This document shows, piece after piece, positions 28,221 through 34,565 of a stretch of 34,565 nt of DNA (position 1 is the stretch's first letter; each line of letters starts with the position of its first letter). Under the pieces are notes generated by a model. The model ran no database searches and was not told the origin of the DNA. It saw only the letters and a program-made list of their open reading frames with translations. Source of the DNA: Nitrospira sp. (GTDB lineage: Bacteria > Nitrospirota > Nitrospiria > Nitrospirales > Nitrospiraceae); assembly GCA_031315995.1 (NCBI GenBank), contig JALDRG010000023.1, positions 1 to 34,565 on the forward strand. The letters run 5' to 3'. Both the position numbers and the translations under genes were made by a program.

Positions 28221-28499
28221 ATGATAGGAAGTTTCAGGCACCGGGGGCTTAAAAGGTTTTTCGAGGAGGACAATCCGCGGAAGCTGCCGGCTGACATGGT
28301 GGACCGGATTAAGGCAATTCTGGCGCGGTTGCACCAGGCGGAGGTGATCGAGGAGATGAACGTCCATTCCTACAGGCTTCACCCGCTGAAAGGCAGCCGG
28401 AAAGGGGAGTGGGGCGTAACGGTGAGGGCCAACTGGCGTATCACCTTTCGGTTTGAGGATGGCTATGCGCTCGATGTGAATTTTGAGGACTACCATTGA
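28221..28499 (+). CDS. higB: HigB toxin (RelE superfamily mRNA interferase)
   Basis: 92 residues, the normal HigB size. IGSFRHRGLKRFFEEDNPRK at the N-terminus, HSYRLHPLKGSRKGEWGV in the middle and ANWRITFRFEDGYALDVNFE with the ending DYH match the family throughout. It cleaves mRNA on the ribosome when free of its antitoxin. As in other higBA loci, the toxin gene comes first. Its stop is separated from the higA start by 14 nt. Confidence 0.92.
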   Translation: MIGSFRHRGLKRFFEEDNPRKLPADMVDRIKAILARLHQAEVIEEMNVHSYRLHPLKGSRKGEWGVTVRANWRITFRFEDGYALDVNFEDYH

Positions 28500-28513
28500 A
28501 AAGGGAGAGTGTT

Positions 28514-28819
28514 ATGAAGGCTTTAAAAATGAAGACCCCCCCGCATCCGGGATTCTCGGTGCGCGTGGACTGTCTGGAGCCGCATGGGTTGAGCGTGACC
28601 GACGGGGCGAAGGTGCTGGGTGTGTCGCGGTCTGCGTTGAGTCATCTGGTGAACGAGAGCGCGGACCTGTCTTGGGATATGGCTATTCGCCTGGCGAAGG
28701 CGTTTGGCAGCACGCCAGAGGGATGGATGCGGTTGCAGTTCCAGTATGATGCCGCCCAGGTGGCAGAACGGGCCAAGAAAATCAAAGTGAAGACTTTTGC
28801 GGATGCGGTTCATGCGTGA
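28514..28819 (+). CDS. higA: HigA antitoxin (XRE type)
   Basis: 101 residues. The ATG at 28514 has AGGGAG six bases before it; an ATG at 28496, overlapping the higB end, is also in frame. Helix-turn-helix: GLSVTDGAKVLGVSRSALSH, then ESADLSWDMAIRLAKAFGST and PEGWMRLQFQYD, the HigA/VapI pattern. It binds HigB and its own operator. This pair is intact and sits inside the transposon segment, where it could stabilise the mobile DNA. Confidence 0.92.
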   Translation: MKALKMKTPPHPGFSVRVDCLEPHGLSVTDGAKVLGVSRSALSHLVNESADLSWDMAIRLAKAFGSTPEGWMRLQFQYDAAQVAERAKKIKVKTFADAVHA

Positions 28820-28896
28820 GGAGGGTGAAGCGGCAGAGAGGTACGTTGTAACCCTGTCGGGTTTGGAGAAGCTGTGAGCATGGGATGGCACACCAA

Positions 28897-28976
28897 CGTC
28901 TTCTCTCCTTGAGTGACTGGGACTTGTCGAAGACGCTGTGGGACTTCACGTACCTCTGTTGGAATTTAACCGGGGG
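28897..28976. repeat. 80-bp direct repeat, copy 2 (outer transposon right end)
   Basis: Repeats 27127-27206 with one mismatch, including the last transposase codons and the terminal repeat (28936-28971). A transposase gene is not attached here, so this is a solo right end that marks the outer border of the transposon. Confidence 0.93.
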
Positions 28977-29024
28977 TAGGGCTGATTGGCTGCCAGAATG
29001 AAGTGAAGCGGGAGGCGCGGGTAG

Positions 29025-30041
29025 CTATTGAATATCGTCGAGGTAGCGTTCCGCCCCAAAGCGGATGCGATTGACCTGATCGATGAGCACCTGGGTCGTA
29101 CGGATGGATTCATGCCGCATCGTCTGCTTGACCTCCGACGGGCTGGCGCCTTTGCGATAGGCCAGCGCACCACCTGACAAACGCAGGGAGAGCGCGGTCA
29201 CATGGGGCCGGGCAAGGCCGGCCTGAGTAAAGGCCTCCTTCAGCTGTTTCCGCATCCCTCGCGTCGTCATTCGCTCGCCTCGGTGGTTCACATCGTGATT
29301 CGTGAAGAGCGGATCAGACGGTGGAAAACGACCGTCAGGATATCGATGGTGGAGGTATCCCCAGAGCTTCGGACTGAGATCCGGTCGCACAATCACCGGC
29401 TCCTGTTTCGCCTTTCCTTTGCTGTGGAGAAACAGCAGGCTTCCTTCCTCTCCATACTCCGTCAGATCGCCGATATTGGCTGCCGCGAGTTCGGATTCGC
29501 GGGCGCCGGTCCGAATCATCAAGGCCGCGAGGAGATAATTCCGCAGGCCGATCGTTGTGTCTTGATCAAACTCCTTCAGCAACCCTTGGAGGTCCGTTCG
29601 CGTCAGTAAGCGATGGCGTAACCACCGGGCACGAGGCGGCCCGGCCACGGCCGCAAAGGGATTCTCGGACAGGTGGCCGGCGGACACCAACCACAGGCAC
29701 CATTGCCGGACGGCTGAAAGATGGAGTCCCTGTGAGGGCTTACTCCGAGTCCCTCCCACTGCGAGCCGCGACCCCCCGGTCTCACGTGTCGATAGTCGTG
29801 TGGGCTCCGCGGAAGCTGGCCTCAGAATGTCCGTCGCAAGCCAGTGCGCGTACCGCTTCCCGAGCGTCTCGGAGAGGGGAGTGGATGATTCGTGGCCCTG
29901 CCACCAGTGATGAAACACGGTTAATTTTCGTGCATAGGTCGCGACGGTGCTCGCGGCAATCGCTCCGGCCCGCTCCCCAAGAAACAAGGCAATCAGTGAG
30001 GGGGCCCGTTCGCAGGTGATGGACGGCTGAGCGGTAGACAT
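29025..30041 (-). CDS. Tyrosine-recombinase-like protein with altered catalytic residues
   Basis: 338 residues from ATG 30041; the longer frame to 30278 crosses the operator-like repeats. A SAM-like N-terminal domain reads IAASTVATYARKLTVFHHWW; the catalytic domain contains R181 (RTGARESELAAANIGDL) and HSKGKAK. The box normally H-x-L-R-H reads L284-S-L-R287-L288, and the box H-E-S-I-R-T-T-Q-V has Leu319 where the nucleophilic Tyr belongs. H310 and R287 remain. So it probably binds DNA but should not cleave it in the standard way. The length is complete and no frameshift is seen. It could be a decayed recombinase or a DNA-binding regulator. Confidence 0.8.
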   Translation of the reverse strand: MSTAQPSITCERAPSLIALFLGERAGAIAASTVATYARKLTVFHHWWQGHESSTPLSETLGKRYAHWLATDILRPASAEPTRLSTRETGGSRLAVGGTRSKPSQGLHLSAVRQWCLWLVSAGHLSENPFAAVAGPPRARWLRHRLLTRTDLQGLLKEFDQDTTIGLRNYLLAALMIRTGARESELAAANIGDLTEYGEEGSLLFLHSKGKAKQEPVIVRPDLSPKLWGYLHHRYPDGRFPPSDPLFTNHDVNHRGERMTTRGMRKQLKEAFTQAGLARPHVTALSLRLSGGALAYRKGASPSEVKQTMRHESIRTTQVLIDQVNRIRFGAERYLDDIQ

Positions 30042-30042
30042 A

Positions 30043-30168
30043 GTACCTGGTATACCAGCGGCGTACCCGCTTTGCAACCCTTCTTCGCGCGCGCTTTCGG
30101 AAAGAAATGGGCGGAAAAGTAGAGGCGTCCGGAGGGGGATGGGTGGTAGCTTACGGTATACCAGGTAC
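30043..30168. repeat. Inverted 14-bp repeats upstream of the recombinase-like gene
   Basis: GTACCTGGTATACC (30043-30056) is repeated exactly in inverted orientation at 30155-30168. The first site extends to the perfect palindrome CTGGTATACCAG (30047-30058), which touches the start codon at 30041. It looks like an operator pair for autoregulation, or recombination half-sites. Confidence 0.65.
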
Positions 30169-30315
30169 TGCACGTCCGAGAATGAGGTTGAACGCTCGGG
30201 GGACACTCGAACAAGGTCTCGCGGGTTCTGATCGGTTGGGTCTCCTAGAATCCCGGGGTGAAGTCTCCGAGGAGGCACAGCCAGCCTTCAGTCCATTGAT
30301 CCACCGGTCAACGGC

Positions 30316-30475
30316 ATGATCGATGAAGAAATTCAGCCATGGGGCAACCACAGACTCGCCTCTCATCGGCTTGCCCGGCAGCTCGCCCAACTGGATCTCG
30401 CCAACACGGTGGCGGACATGAATGTGACGGGGTGGGGGCTCCATGCGCTAGCCGGACGCCTCGTAGGACATTATT
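30316..30475 (+). pseudogene. HigB-like toxin fragment cut by IS1380
   Basis: The frame reads RLARQLAQLDLANTVADMNV, then TGWGLHALAGRLVGHYS, which aligns with the central part of HigB (...RLxxxLxxLDxAxxxxDMNxPGWxLHxLKGxxxGxYS). It stops being HigB exactly where the IS1380 end begins (30476), and the element supplies a TGA at 30490. The true N-terminus and the C-terminal part (WRITF...DYH) are missing. It is inactive. Confidence 0.55.
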
Positions 30476-32036
30476 CCGGATTCCGCAGTTGAATGACGAT
30501 CATGGGGAGGCGCCGTGGGCGTGAGGGGTGAATCGGAGCGCTGGCACGGTGAGGTCGGCAGGTCCAGCTGGGGGCTGACTGGCGTCAGTGGCCTCGGCCA
30601 GGTTCCAGTCCAACTGCGCCGCAATCGGGAGGCCGTGGAACAGAGTCCGCAACCGGGTGAGAAAGTCGGCCCGCTCCTCGCGAGGGACGGCGAACCGCAC
30701 CCGGAGGCGTCGAGCTTCGGGGATCAGATCGGCCCCCACCAGAAAGATCAGGTCCCGGACGGCCCGCAGCCGCCGCTCAAACCAGCAGGACGGGAGCACG
30801 GTCTCGCGGAACCCCATCAAGAGGTTGTAGAGGACACAGCCGGTTCGAAAGGCCGCATCGGTGGCGTCGAACGACTGGAGACAGCACGTGTCGAGGCTCA
30901 GGTCCTCTTTCAACTCCTTGATCCGGTTCTCACTGTCCGCTCGGCCCGCGTACATCCGTGTGACCAACTCCGCGGCATAGGGCACGGTGGTGACGAAGAC
31001 CCGGTACGTATAACCCGGACAGGCCAGCATCCGACGCCCGCTGGCCTCGGGGCGCTCCGCCAGCGTCTGGCGCAGGCACACAAACCGGCGCGTCCGGCCC
31101 CGCCAGACCGGCAATGTGGCCCTCGCCTCGGCCACCGCGATGCCACGGGCGACCGGCCGCCACTCGGTCTCCGACATCCGATAGATCACCACCTTGCGCA
31201 GGAGGGGCGTCAGCCGGGCCACAATGATGTAGGGCACGTCGCGGGCCTCCAACGCCGCCAGGAACGCGGTCACGAAGAAGCCGGCATCGGCCCGCACCAA
31301 CCCGATCCGGTACCCAGCAGGCAGCATCGTGAGGGCTTGCGCCAGACACTCCCGTGCGCCGTTGGCTGTCCCGGCATGCCCGGCCCGCAAGGTGGCCCAC
31401 AACAGGCGGCGCCGTTCGCTCAGCCAGGCCACCAACGGATGATGCGAGGGCCGGCCACGCATGACCGGATTGTGCCCCTTCAGACTGCCGGCTTGGTCGC
31501 CGTACCGACAGAAGACCGTCGAATCCAGATCCAGCGTATGGCCCAGCAAAATCGGCCGCATGGCGTGCAAGGAGAAGCGGATCAGGGCCTCCGATACTTC
31601 GGTGGTGTGCCGATACGTGAAGCCCTGGAAGAAGCGTCGCAGGGTATCGGGCGATGGGAATCGCGGCAGCCCCAGCAAGCGCGGGAGCAGCGGATCGCGG
31701 CGGTAGCGCGTGAAATGCTCGAACCGCTCGGCGCCCAGTGCCAGCCCGTACCACCAGGCCAGGAGCACGTCCACGGCGGGAATCTGATTGTTGGAGGTTT
31801 TCGCAAAGGAGACCAGCAGCGGGGCCAGCGCGGCACGCAGTCCAATCAGTTCGACGTACAGCCGGAGCAGAATCGCACCGGCCCACACCGTGATGGGATG
31901 CTCGGTACACGCGAAGCTGATCTTCGGGTAGAGCGGTGACGCGACAGGGCGACGAGTTCGCATGCCAACCCTCCTGTGCCGACAAGAGAATTTGGCCGCT
32001 GATTCTCCATCAAGACTGATCAACTGCGGAATCCGG
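30476..32036 (-). mobile_element. IS1380-family insertion sequence, 1561 bp
   Basis: Perfect 17-bp inverted ends: CCGGATTCCGCAGTTGA (30476-30492) and its complement (32020-32036). They enclose one transposase on the minus strand. The flanks (TTATT and GCTGA) do not match, so no target duplication is present. Its two sides belong to different genes (HigB and a recombinase), so the copy arose by rearrangement or recombination. Confidence 0.88.
30500..31963 (-). CDS. IS1380-family transposase
   Basis: About 487 residues. The ATG at 31963 has GGAGG seven bases upstream; an earlier ATG at 32023 lies inside the inverted repeat. DDE core: Asp in GHTLDLDSTVFCRYGDQ, Asp in GLVRADAGFFVTAFL, Glu in RADSENRIKELKEDLSLD, plus the family-specific CVLYNLLMGFRETVLP. 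Complete and potentially active. Confidence 0.93.
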   Translation of the reverse strand: MRTRRPVASPLYPKISFACTEHPITVWAGAILLRLYVELIGLRAALAPLLVSFAKTSNNQIPAVDVLLAWWYGLALGAERFEHFTRYRRDPLLPRLLGLPRFPSPDTLRRFFQGFTYRHTTEVSEALIRFSLHAMRPILLGHTLDLDSTVFCRYGDQAGSLKGHNPVMRGRPSHHPLVAWLSERRRLLWATLRAGHAGTANGARECLAQALTMLPAGYRIGLVRADAGFFVTAFLAALEARDVPYIIVARLTPLLRKVVIYRMSETEWRPVARGIAVAEARATLPVWRGRTRRFVCLRQTLAERPEASGRRMLACPGYTYRVFVTTVPYAAELVTRMYAGRADSENRIKELKEDLSLDTCCLQSFDATDAAFRTGCVLYNLLMGFRETVLPSCWFERRLRAVRDLIFLVGADLIPEARRLRVRFAVPREERADFLTRLRTLFHGLPIAAQLDWNLAEATDASQPPAGPADLTVPALRFTPHAHGASP

Positions 32037-32037
32037 G

Positions 32038-32280
32038 CTGAGTACGCGGGCGATCAACCGGATCGTTACGGAGGGACTCCTCTTGGCCGGGGTGAAGAAG
32101 CCGGGGATTATGATGCAGAGTTTGCGGCATTCGACGCCCACCTTTGCGTTGCTCAATGACCCGAATCCGACCAGGGGCCAGAAGCTGATGCGGCACAAGC
32201 ACTATGCCACAACCGAAATTTATGTGGAGGAAATGCAGAAGCTGTTGGAGGGGGCGGAGGAGGCGGTGACACAGATTTAG
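32038..32280 (+). pseudogene. Tyrosine recombinase C-terminal fragment cut by IS1380
   Basis: An open frame that begins at the IS edge reads STRAINRIVTEGLLLAGVKK, then MQSLRHSTPTFALLNDPNPT and KLMRHKHYATTEIYVEEM, ending at TAG 32278-32280. This is the last third of an integrase with R, H and the catalytic Tyr (TTEIY). The N-terminal two thirds are missing, so it is not active. It is unlike the altered recombinase at 29025-30041 in sequence. Confidence 0.7.
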
Positions 32281-32302
32281 GTGAGGACGCCAATCATGCA
32301 GG

Positions 32303-33532
32303 TTAGGGCGCCCACAGGGCCTGGACCGGTACGAGCCAGAGTTTCTCGCCGAATGGGATGAGATGATCACCCCCATAGAGCACGATGCCGGAGCGGAACC
32401 GTTTCCCCAGTTGATCGCGCAGGGCTTGCAATGCCACGAAGTCAGAGGCCGCCACGGTCGCGCTCACTTTGACTTCGACTCCAGCCACCGAGCCGTCGGC
32501 GTGTTCCAGCACAACATCCACTTCCGAACCACCAGCGGTGCGAAAATGGTAGAGCGATGCGTGCGGAGCAGCCCATGACAGCTGTTTGCGAAGTTCGCCC
32601 ACGACGAAGGTTTCCAGCATCCGTCCCAACAACGCACGATCTTCGCTGAGCCGTCGGGCGTCCGCACCGATCAGATGGCATGCCAGGCCGGTGTCGACCA
32701 GATGCAGCTTGGGTGCTTTGACCAGGCGCTTCCCCATGTGTGGCGACCAGGCCGGCAGGCGATGAACGAGAAACACCGTTTCCAGCAGGGCCAGATAGCG
32801 GGTCAAGGTCGTGTGCGGCAGTCCGGCGTCCCTGCCGACGTCGGCGAGATTCGCCAAACCGGCCGTGCGGGTGGCGAGCAATTTGAGAAGGTTGGGCAGC
32901 TGGTGCAGCGCATCCACCCGCGCCAGATCGCGCACGTCCCGTTGCAGAATGGTGGAGATGTAGGACGCAAACCACGCCGACCGGCGATCCTCTGCGTTGC
33001 GCTGTATGGCCTCCGGGTACCCGCCGCGAGTCAATCTGGCCGCAAGATCCTGTGTGGTCGCCGTGAGCTTCGTTTTGGCGATGGTGCCGTCAAACAGACG
33101 TGTCACCAATCGCTCGCGCGTGCCAGCGAGTTCACCCGTTGAAAACGGGAAGAGGGGAATGACCTCCATCCGTCCGGCCAGCGATTCGGATAACCGCGGC
33201 AGTGTGAGCACGTTGGCCGATCCGGTCAGCAGAAAGCGACCGGCCCGGCGGTTCTTGTCAACGGAGACTTTGATCGCAGGGAAGAGATCCGGGGCCTTCT
33301 GGATTTCGTCGAGTACGACTGGGCCATGCAGGTTGCGGATGAAGCCGACCGGATCACTCGCTGCCAGTGCGAGCGTGGCCGCATCATCCAGCGTGAAGTA
33401 CTCCGCGCCGGTCTTCTCGGCCATCGCTCTGGCCAGCGTGGTCTTCCCAGTTTGCCGAGCGCCGTTGAGCAGCACGACCGGCGTGTCTGCAATGGCCGAG
33501 TGGATCGCTTGCTCAATATTTCTCTTGATCAT
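32303..33532 (-). CDS. AAA ATPase with DUF4143 (nuclease-like) C-terminus
   Basis: 409 residues from ATG 33532; the longer open frame upstream is not like the family. Walker A GARQTGKTTLA (about 26-36), Walker B GPVVLDEIQKAP, then GSANVLTLPRLSESLAGRME. DUF4143 occupies about 190-380, with FRTAGGSEVDVVLEHADG and VAGVEVKVSA near the end, a pattern like restriction-endonuclease-fold D...ExK. Members are common in mobile regions and sometimes grouped with defence or toxin-like functions; the activity is not established. It appears complete and alone in its transcript. Confidence 0.88.
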   Translation of the reverse strand: MIKRNIEQAIHSAIADTPVVLLNGARQTGKTTLARAMAEKTGAEYFTLDDAATLALAASDPVGFIRNLHGPVVLDEIQKAPDLFPAIKVSVDKNRRAGRFLLTGSANVLTLPRLSESLAGRMEVIPLFPFSTGELAGTRERLVTRLFDGTIAKTKLTATTQDLAARLTRGGYPEAIQRNAEDRRSAWFASYISTILQRDVRDLARVDALHQLPNLLKLLATRTAGLANLADVGRDAGLPHTTLTRYLALLETVFLVHRLPAWSPHMGKRLVKAPKLHLVDTGLACHLIGADARRLSEDRALLGRMLETFVVGELRKQLSWAAPHASLYHFRTAGGSEVDVVLEHADGSVAGVEVKVSATVAASDFVALQALRDQLGKRFRSGIVLYGGDHLIPFGEKLWLVPVQALWAP

Positions 33533-33540
33533 GGAGAGAT

Positions 33541-33561
33541 ATTCACCTGTTTGTGGTGAAT
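33541..33561. promoter_or_regulatory. Inverted repeat upstream of the ATPase gene
   Basis: ATTCACC-TGTTTGT-GGTGAAT, a perfect 7-bp inverted repeat, begins 9 nt upstream of the ATG at 33532. It may be an operator for the ATPase or form an RNA hairpin around its ribosome site. The rest of the gap up to 33761 shows no gene. Confidence 0.45.
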
Positions 33562-33761
33562 TTGCAAGTGGAACCAACACGTGATCCAGTGAGAAGGGGC
33601 GCAGGCACCTCGTCGACGTTCTTGAGGTGTCCCATAGACGGCAGGATGTGGAACGGATGCGCTCAACCATTGATATGGTGGTCCAGGATTCTTCACGTGG
33701 GTTTTCGATTATCTGGACGTAATCGGGCTTCGTGGGCGTCGCCGAAGTATATCCAAATGGG

Positions 33762-33767
33762 TACAAT
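33762..33767 (+). promoter_or_regulatory. -10 box (TACAAT) directly before a toxin start
   Basis: TACAAT with 6 nt to the GTG at 33774; a start site about 7 nt after the box would coincide with the GTG, giving a leaderless message. The geometry equals that before higB. No strong -35 box is visible. Confidence 0.45.
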
Positions 33768-33773
33768 ACCTCC

Positions 33774-34102
33774 GTGCAACCACGGCGCTTTTTCGGGGAT
33801 TCGCTGAAATGTATCCGGCAGTTTTCCGAGCATGCTCGACATGACACCGGCTATCAACTGGAGTGGTGCAGCACGGCCAGCAACTAACGGATTTCAAGGC
33901 AATGCCATCGGTGGGGAGGGGAGTCGAAGAGCTTCGAGTGTGGGACGAGTCCGGCACCTATTGTGTGATCTATGTGGCCCGGTTTGCGGAGGCGGTATAC
34001 GTGCTGCATGCGTTCCAGAAGAAAACGCGGGCGGCAAGCCCGCACGATGTCGAGGAGGCAAGGAAAGGGTACGCTGAATTGATAGGAGGGAGCTATGGGT
34101 AA
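33774..34102 (+). pseudogene. RelE/HigB-like (Gp49 family) toxin, broken by a frameshift
   Basis: The N-terminal piece (from GTG 33774) reads QPRRFFGDSLKCIRQFSEHA and DTGYQLE, then meets a stop. In the next frame, from about 33863, it resumes as VVQHGQQLTDFKAMPSVGRG and continues through RVWDESGTYCVIYVARFAEA, VYVLHAFQKKT to the end. Together this is the full phage-derived Gp49-like toxin pattern, so one base is missing near 33861 (CTGGAGTGGTGCAG). The antitoxin gene overlaps its end by 8 nt. It would make a toxin only if read with a +1 or corrected frame. Confidence 0.7.
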
Positions 34103-34442
34103 GGCAGTCCAGAGCTTCGAGAGTGTGTGGGATGCATTGGCCGATACGCCCGAGCAGGCGGCACATTTGCGTGCGCGATCCGGTCTCATGCAGCAGATCA
34201 CGGAGATCATTGAGGTGAACGAGTGAACACAGGTGGAAGCGGTCACCAAATGTGGGGTCACGCAGCCGCGGATGAATGATCTCCTCCGCGGACGGGTGTC
34301 GCGGTTCTCCCTGGATGCGCTGGTGAAGATCGCGGCGGCGCTCGGGCAGCACGTACGAGTAGAATTGGAGCCCTCCCACAAGCGAGCGCGGCGGAATCGA
34401 GGGGGCATGCCGGTTACCCTATTTTGTATCCATAGAAAATAA
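34095..34442 (+). pseudogene. XRE-type antitoxin with an in-frame stop
   Basis: GGAGGGAG lies upstream of ATG 34095. The frame reads GKAVQSFESVWDALADTPEQ, ITEIIEVNE, then TGA (34224-34226), and continues in the same frame TQVEAVTKCGVTQPRMNDLL and RGRVSRFSLDALVKIAAALG. The second part is the helix-turn-helix of this antitoxin family. The usual residue at the stop is Trp (x-W-T-Q), so TGG has changed to TGA. The toxin partner is also broken, which suits relaxed selection. Confidence 0.7.
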
Positions 34443-34565
34443 ACATCTGCGGTTGCCACGCCTTAGACGTTCACGGCGGAGCATTCAGGCGGGTCCGTGT
34501 GGTTGAAGCGGATTGCGGATTCGCTGATGTGATCGAATAATCCGGTATCCGGCTTCGCCTCCCCC

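Larger units (their letters stand above)
23781..28976 (+). mobile_element. Tn3-family transposon with two alternative right ends
   Basis: Left repeat at 23781-23816 (GGCTAAATTCCAACAGAAGT...). Its partner is found twice on the opposite strand: 27166-27201 (four mismatches in 36) and 28936-28971 (three mismatches). The inner right end follows the transposase directly, giving a unit of about 3.4 kb. The outer one gives a unit of about 5.2 kb that adds two small genes and HigBA. No 5-bp target duplication was recognised. No resolvase gene is seen. Confidence 0.75.

Noticed and set aside
28850..28863. AACCC-TGTC-GGGTT hairpin after higA as terminator
   Set aside because: The stem is only five pairs and no T-run follows.
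30515..31939. 474-codon frame opposite the IS1380 transposase
   Set aside because: It is the antisense of a clear transposase; Gln/Pro/Arg-rich composition is typical of such shadow frames in GC-rich DNA.
30930..31985. 351-codon minus-strand frame overlapping the IS1380 transposase
   Set aside because: Shadow frame with no domain similarity.
32363..33584. Plus-strand frames opposite the AAA ATPase gene
   Set aside because: They are antisense of a well-defined ATPase and have no similarity of their own.
1..34565. CRISPR array, tRNA or rRNA genes
   Set aside because: No regularly spaced short repeats and no recognisable tRNA or rRNA sequence were noticed on reading.

Overview
The window looks like an accessory, mobile-element-rich region of a Gram-negative bacterium. 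It carries several lipoproteins, a tripartite RND efflux system that needs an outer membrane, and an outer-membrane beta-barrel gene. It is GC-rich, most genes have good AGGAGG-type ribosome binding sites, and stop/start overlaps of the ATGA type are common. The gene mix (toxin-antitoxin relics, IS5-, IS1380- and Tn3-type elements, metal efflux plus mer) would suit an environmental chromosomal island or a plasmid. A Nitrospirota-like host is only a low-confidence impression, and nothing here proves the taxon. I saw no rRNA, tRNA or CRISPR.

Layout. Positions 1-2750 hold a recombinase tail and a patchwork of very small genes and relics: two diverged copies of one small ORF, a HicB/Phd fused antitoxin, an orphan antitoxin, and an arsenate-reductase tail abutting an unrelated fragment. 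Positions 2778-15119, all on the minus strand, form a divalent-metal efflux island. In transcription order it runs: a His-rich exported protein, the outer-membrane factor, adaptor and pump (CzcC, CzcB, CzcA), two lipoproteins, a SHOCT membrane peptide, a P1B-type ATPase, a TPR lipoprotein, a CDF exporter, a YnfA-like protein, a CDF remnant and a second copy of the lipoprotein. Stop/start overlaps link CzcC to CzcB, CzcB to CzcA, and CzcA to the lipoprotein.

Positions 15563-18196 are an outer-membrane protein gene cut by an IS5-superfamily element (IS427-like, with a -1 frameshift), which is directly abutted by a second IS5 element. Positions 18385-23748 are a one-way mercury operon: leader ORF, merR, thioredoxin-like protein, merF, CopZ-like Fe-S metallochaperone, a MerB-MerT fusion, merP-like, an unknown small His-containing protein and merA. 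It starts from a MerR-type promoter with a 20-bp spacer. The fused organomercurial lyase and mercury transporter is the most unusual gene in the window.

Positions 23781-28976 are a Tn3-family transposon with one left inverted repeat and two right ends in direct orientation, formed by an 80-bp repeat with one mismatch. The two right ends bracket passenger genes, including an intact HigBA toxin-antitoxin pair. Then come a tyrosine-recombinase-like protein whose catalytic His, His and Tyr positions all appear to be Leu, a truncated HigB, an IS1380 element, another recombinase tail, an AAA ATPase with DUF4143, and a toxin-antitoxin pair broken by a frameshift and a nonsense codon.

Functionally, the mer operon takes up Hg(II), cleaves organomercurials and reduces Hg(II). 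The efflux island moves divalent metals from cytoplasm to periplasm (P-type ATPase, CDF) and from there out of the cell (CzcCBA). A recurring theme in the small toxin-antitoxin-like genes is a -10 box placed so close to the start codon that the transcript would be leaderless or nearly so.
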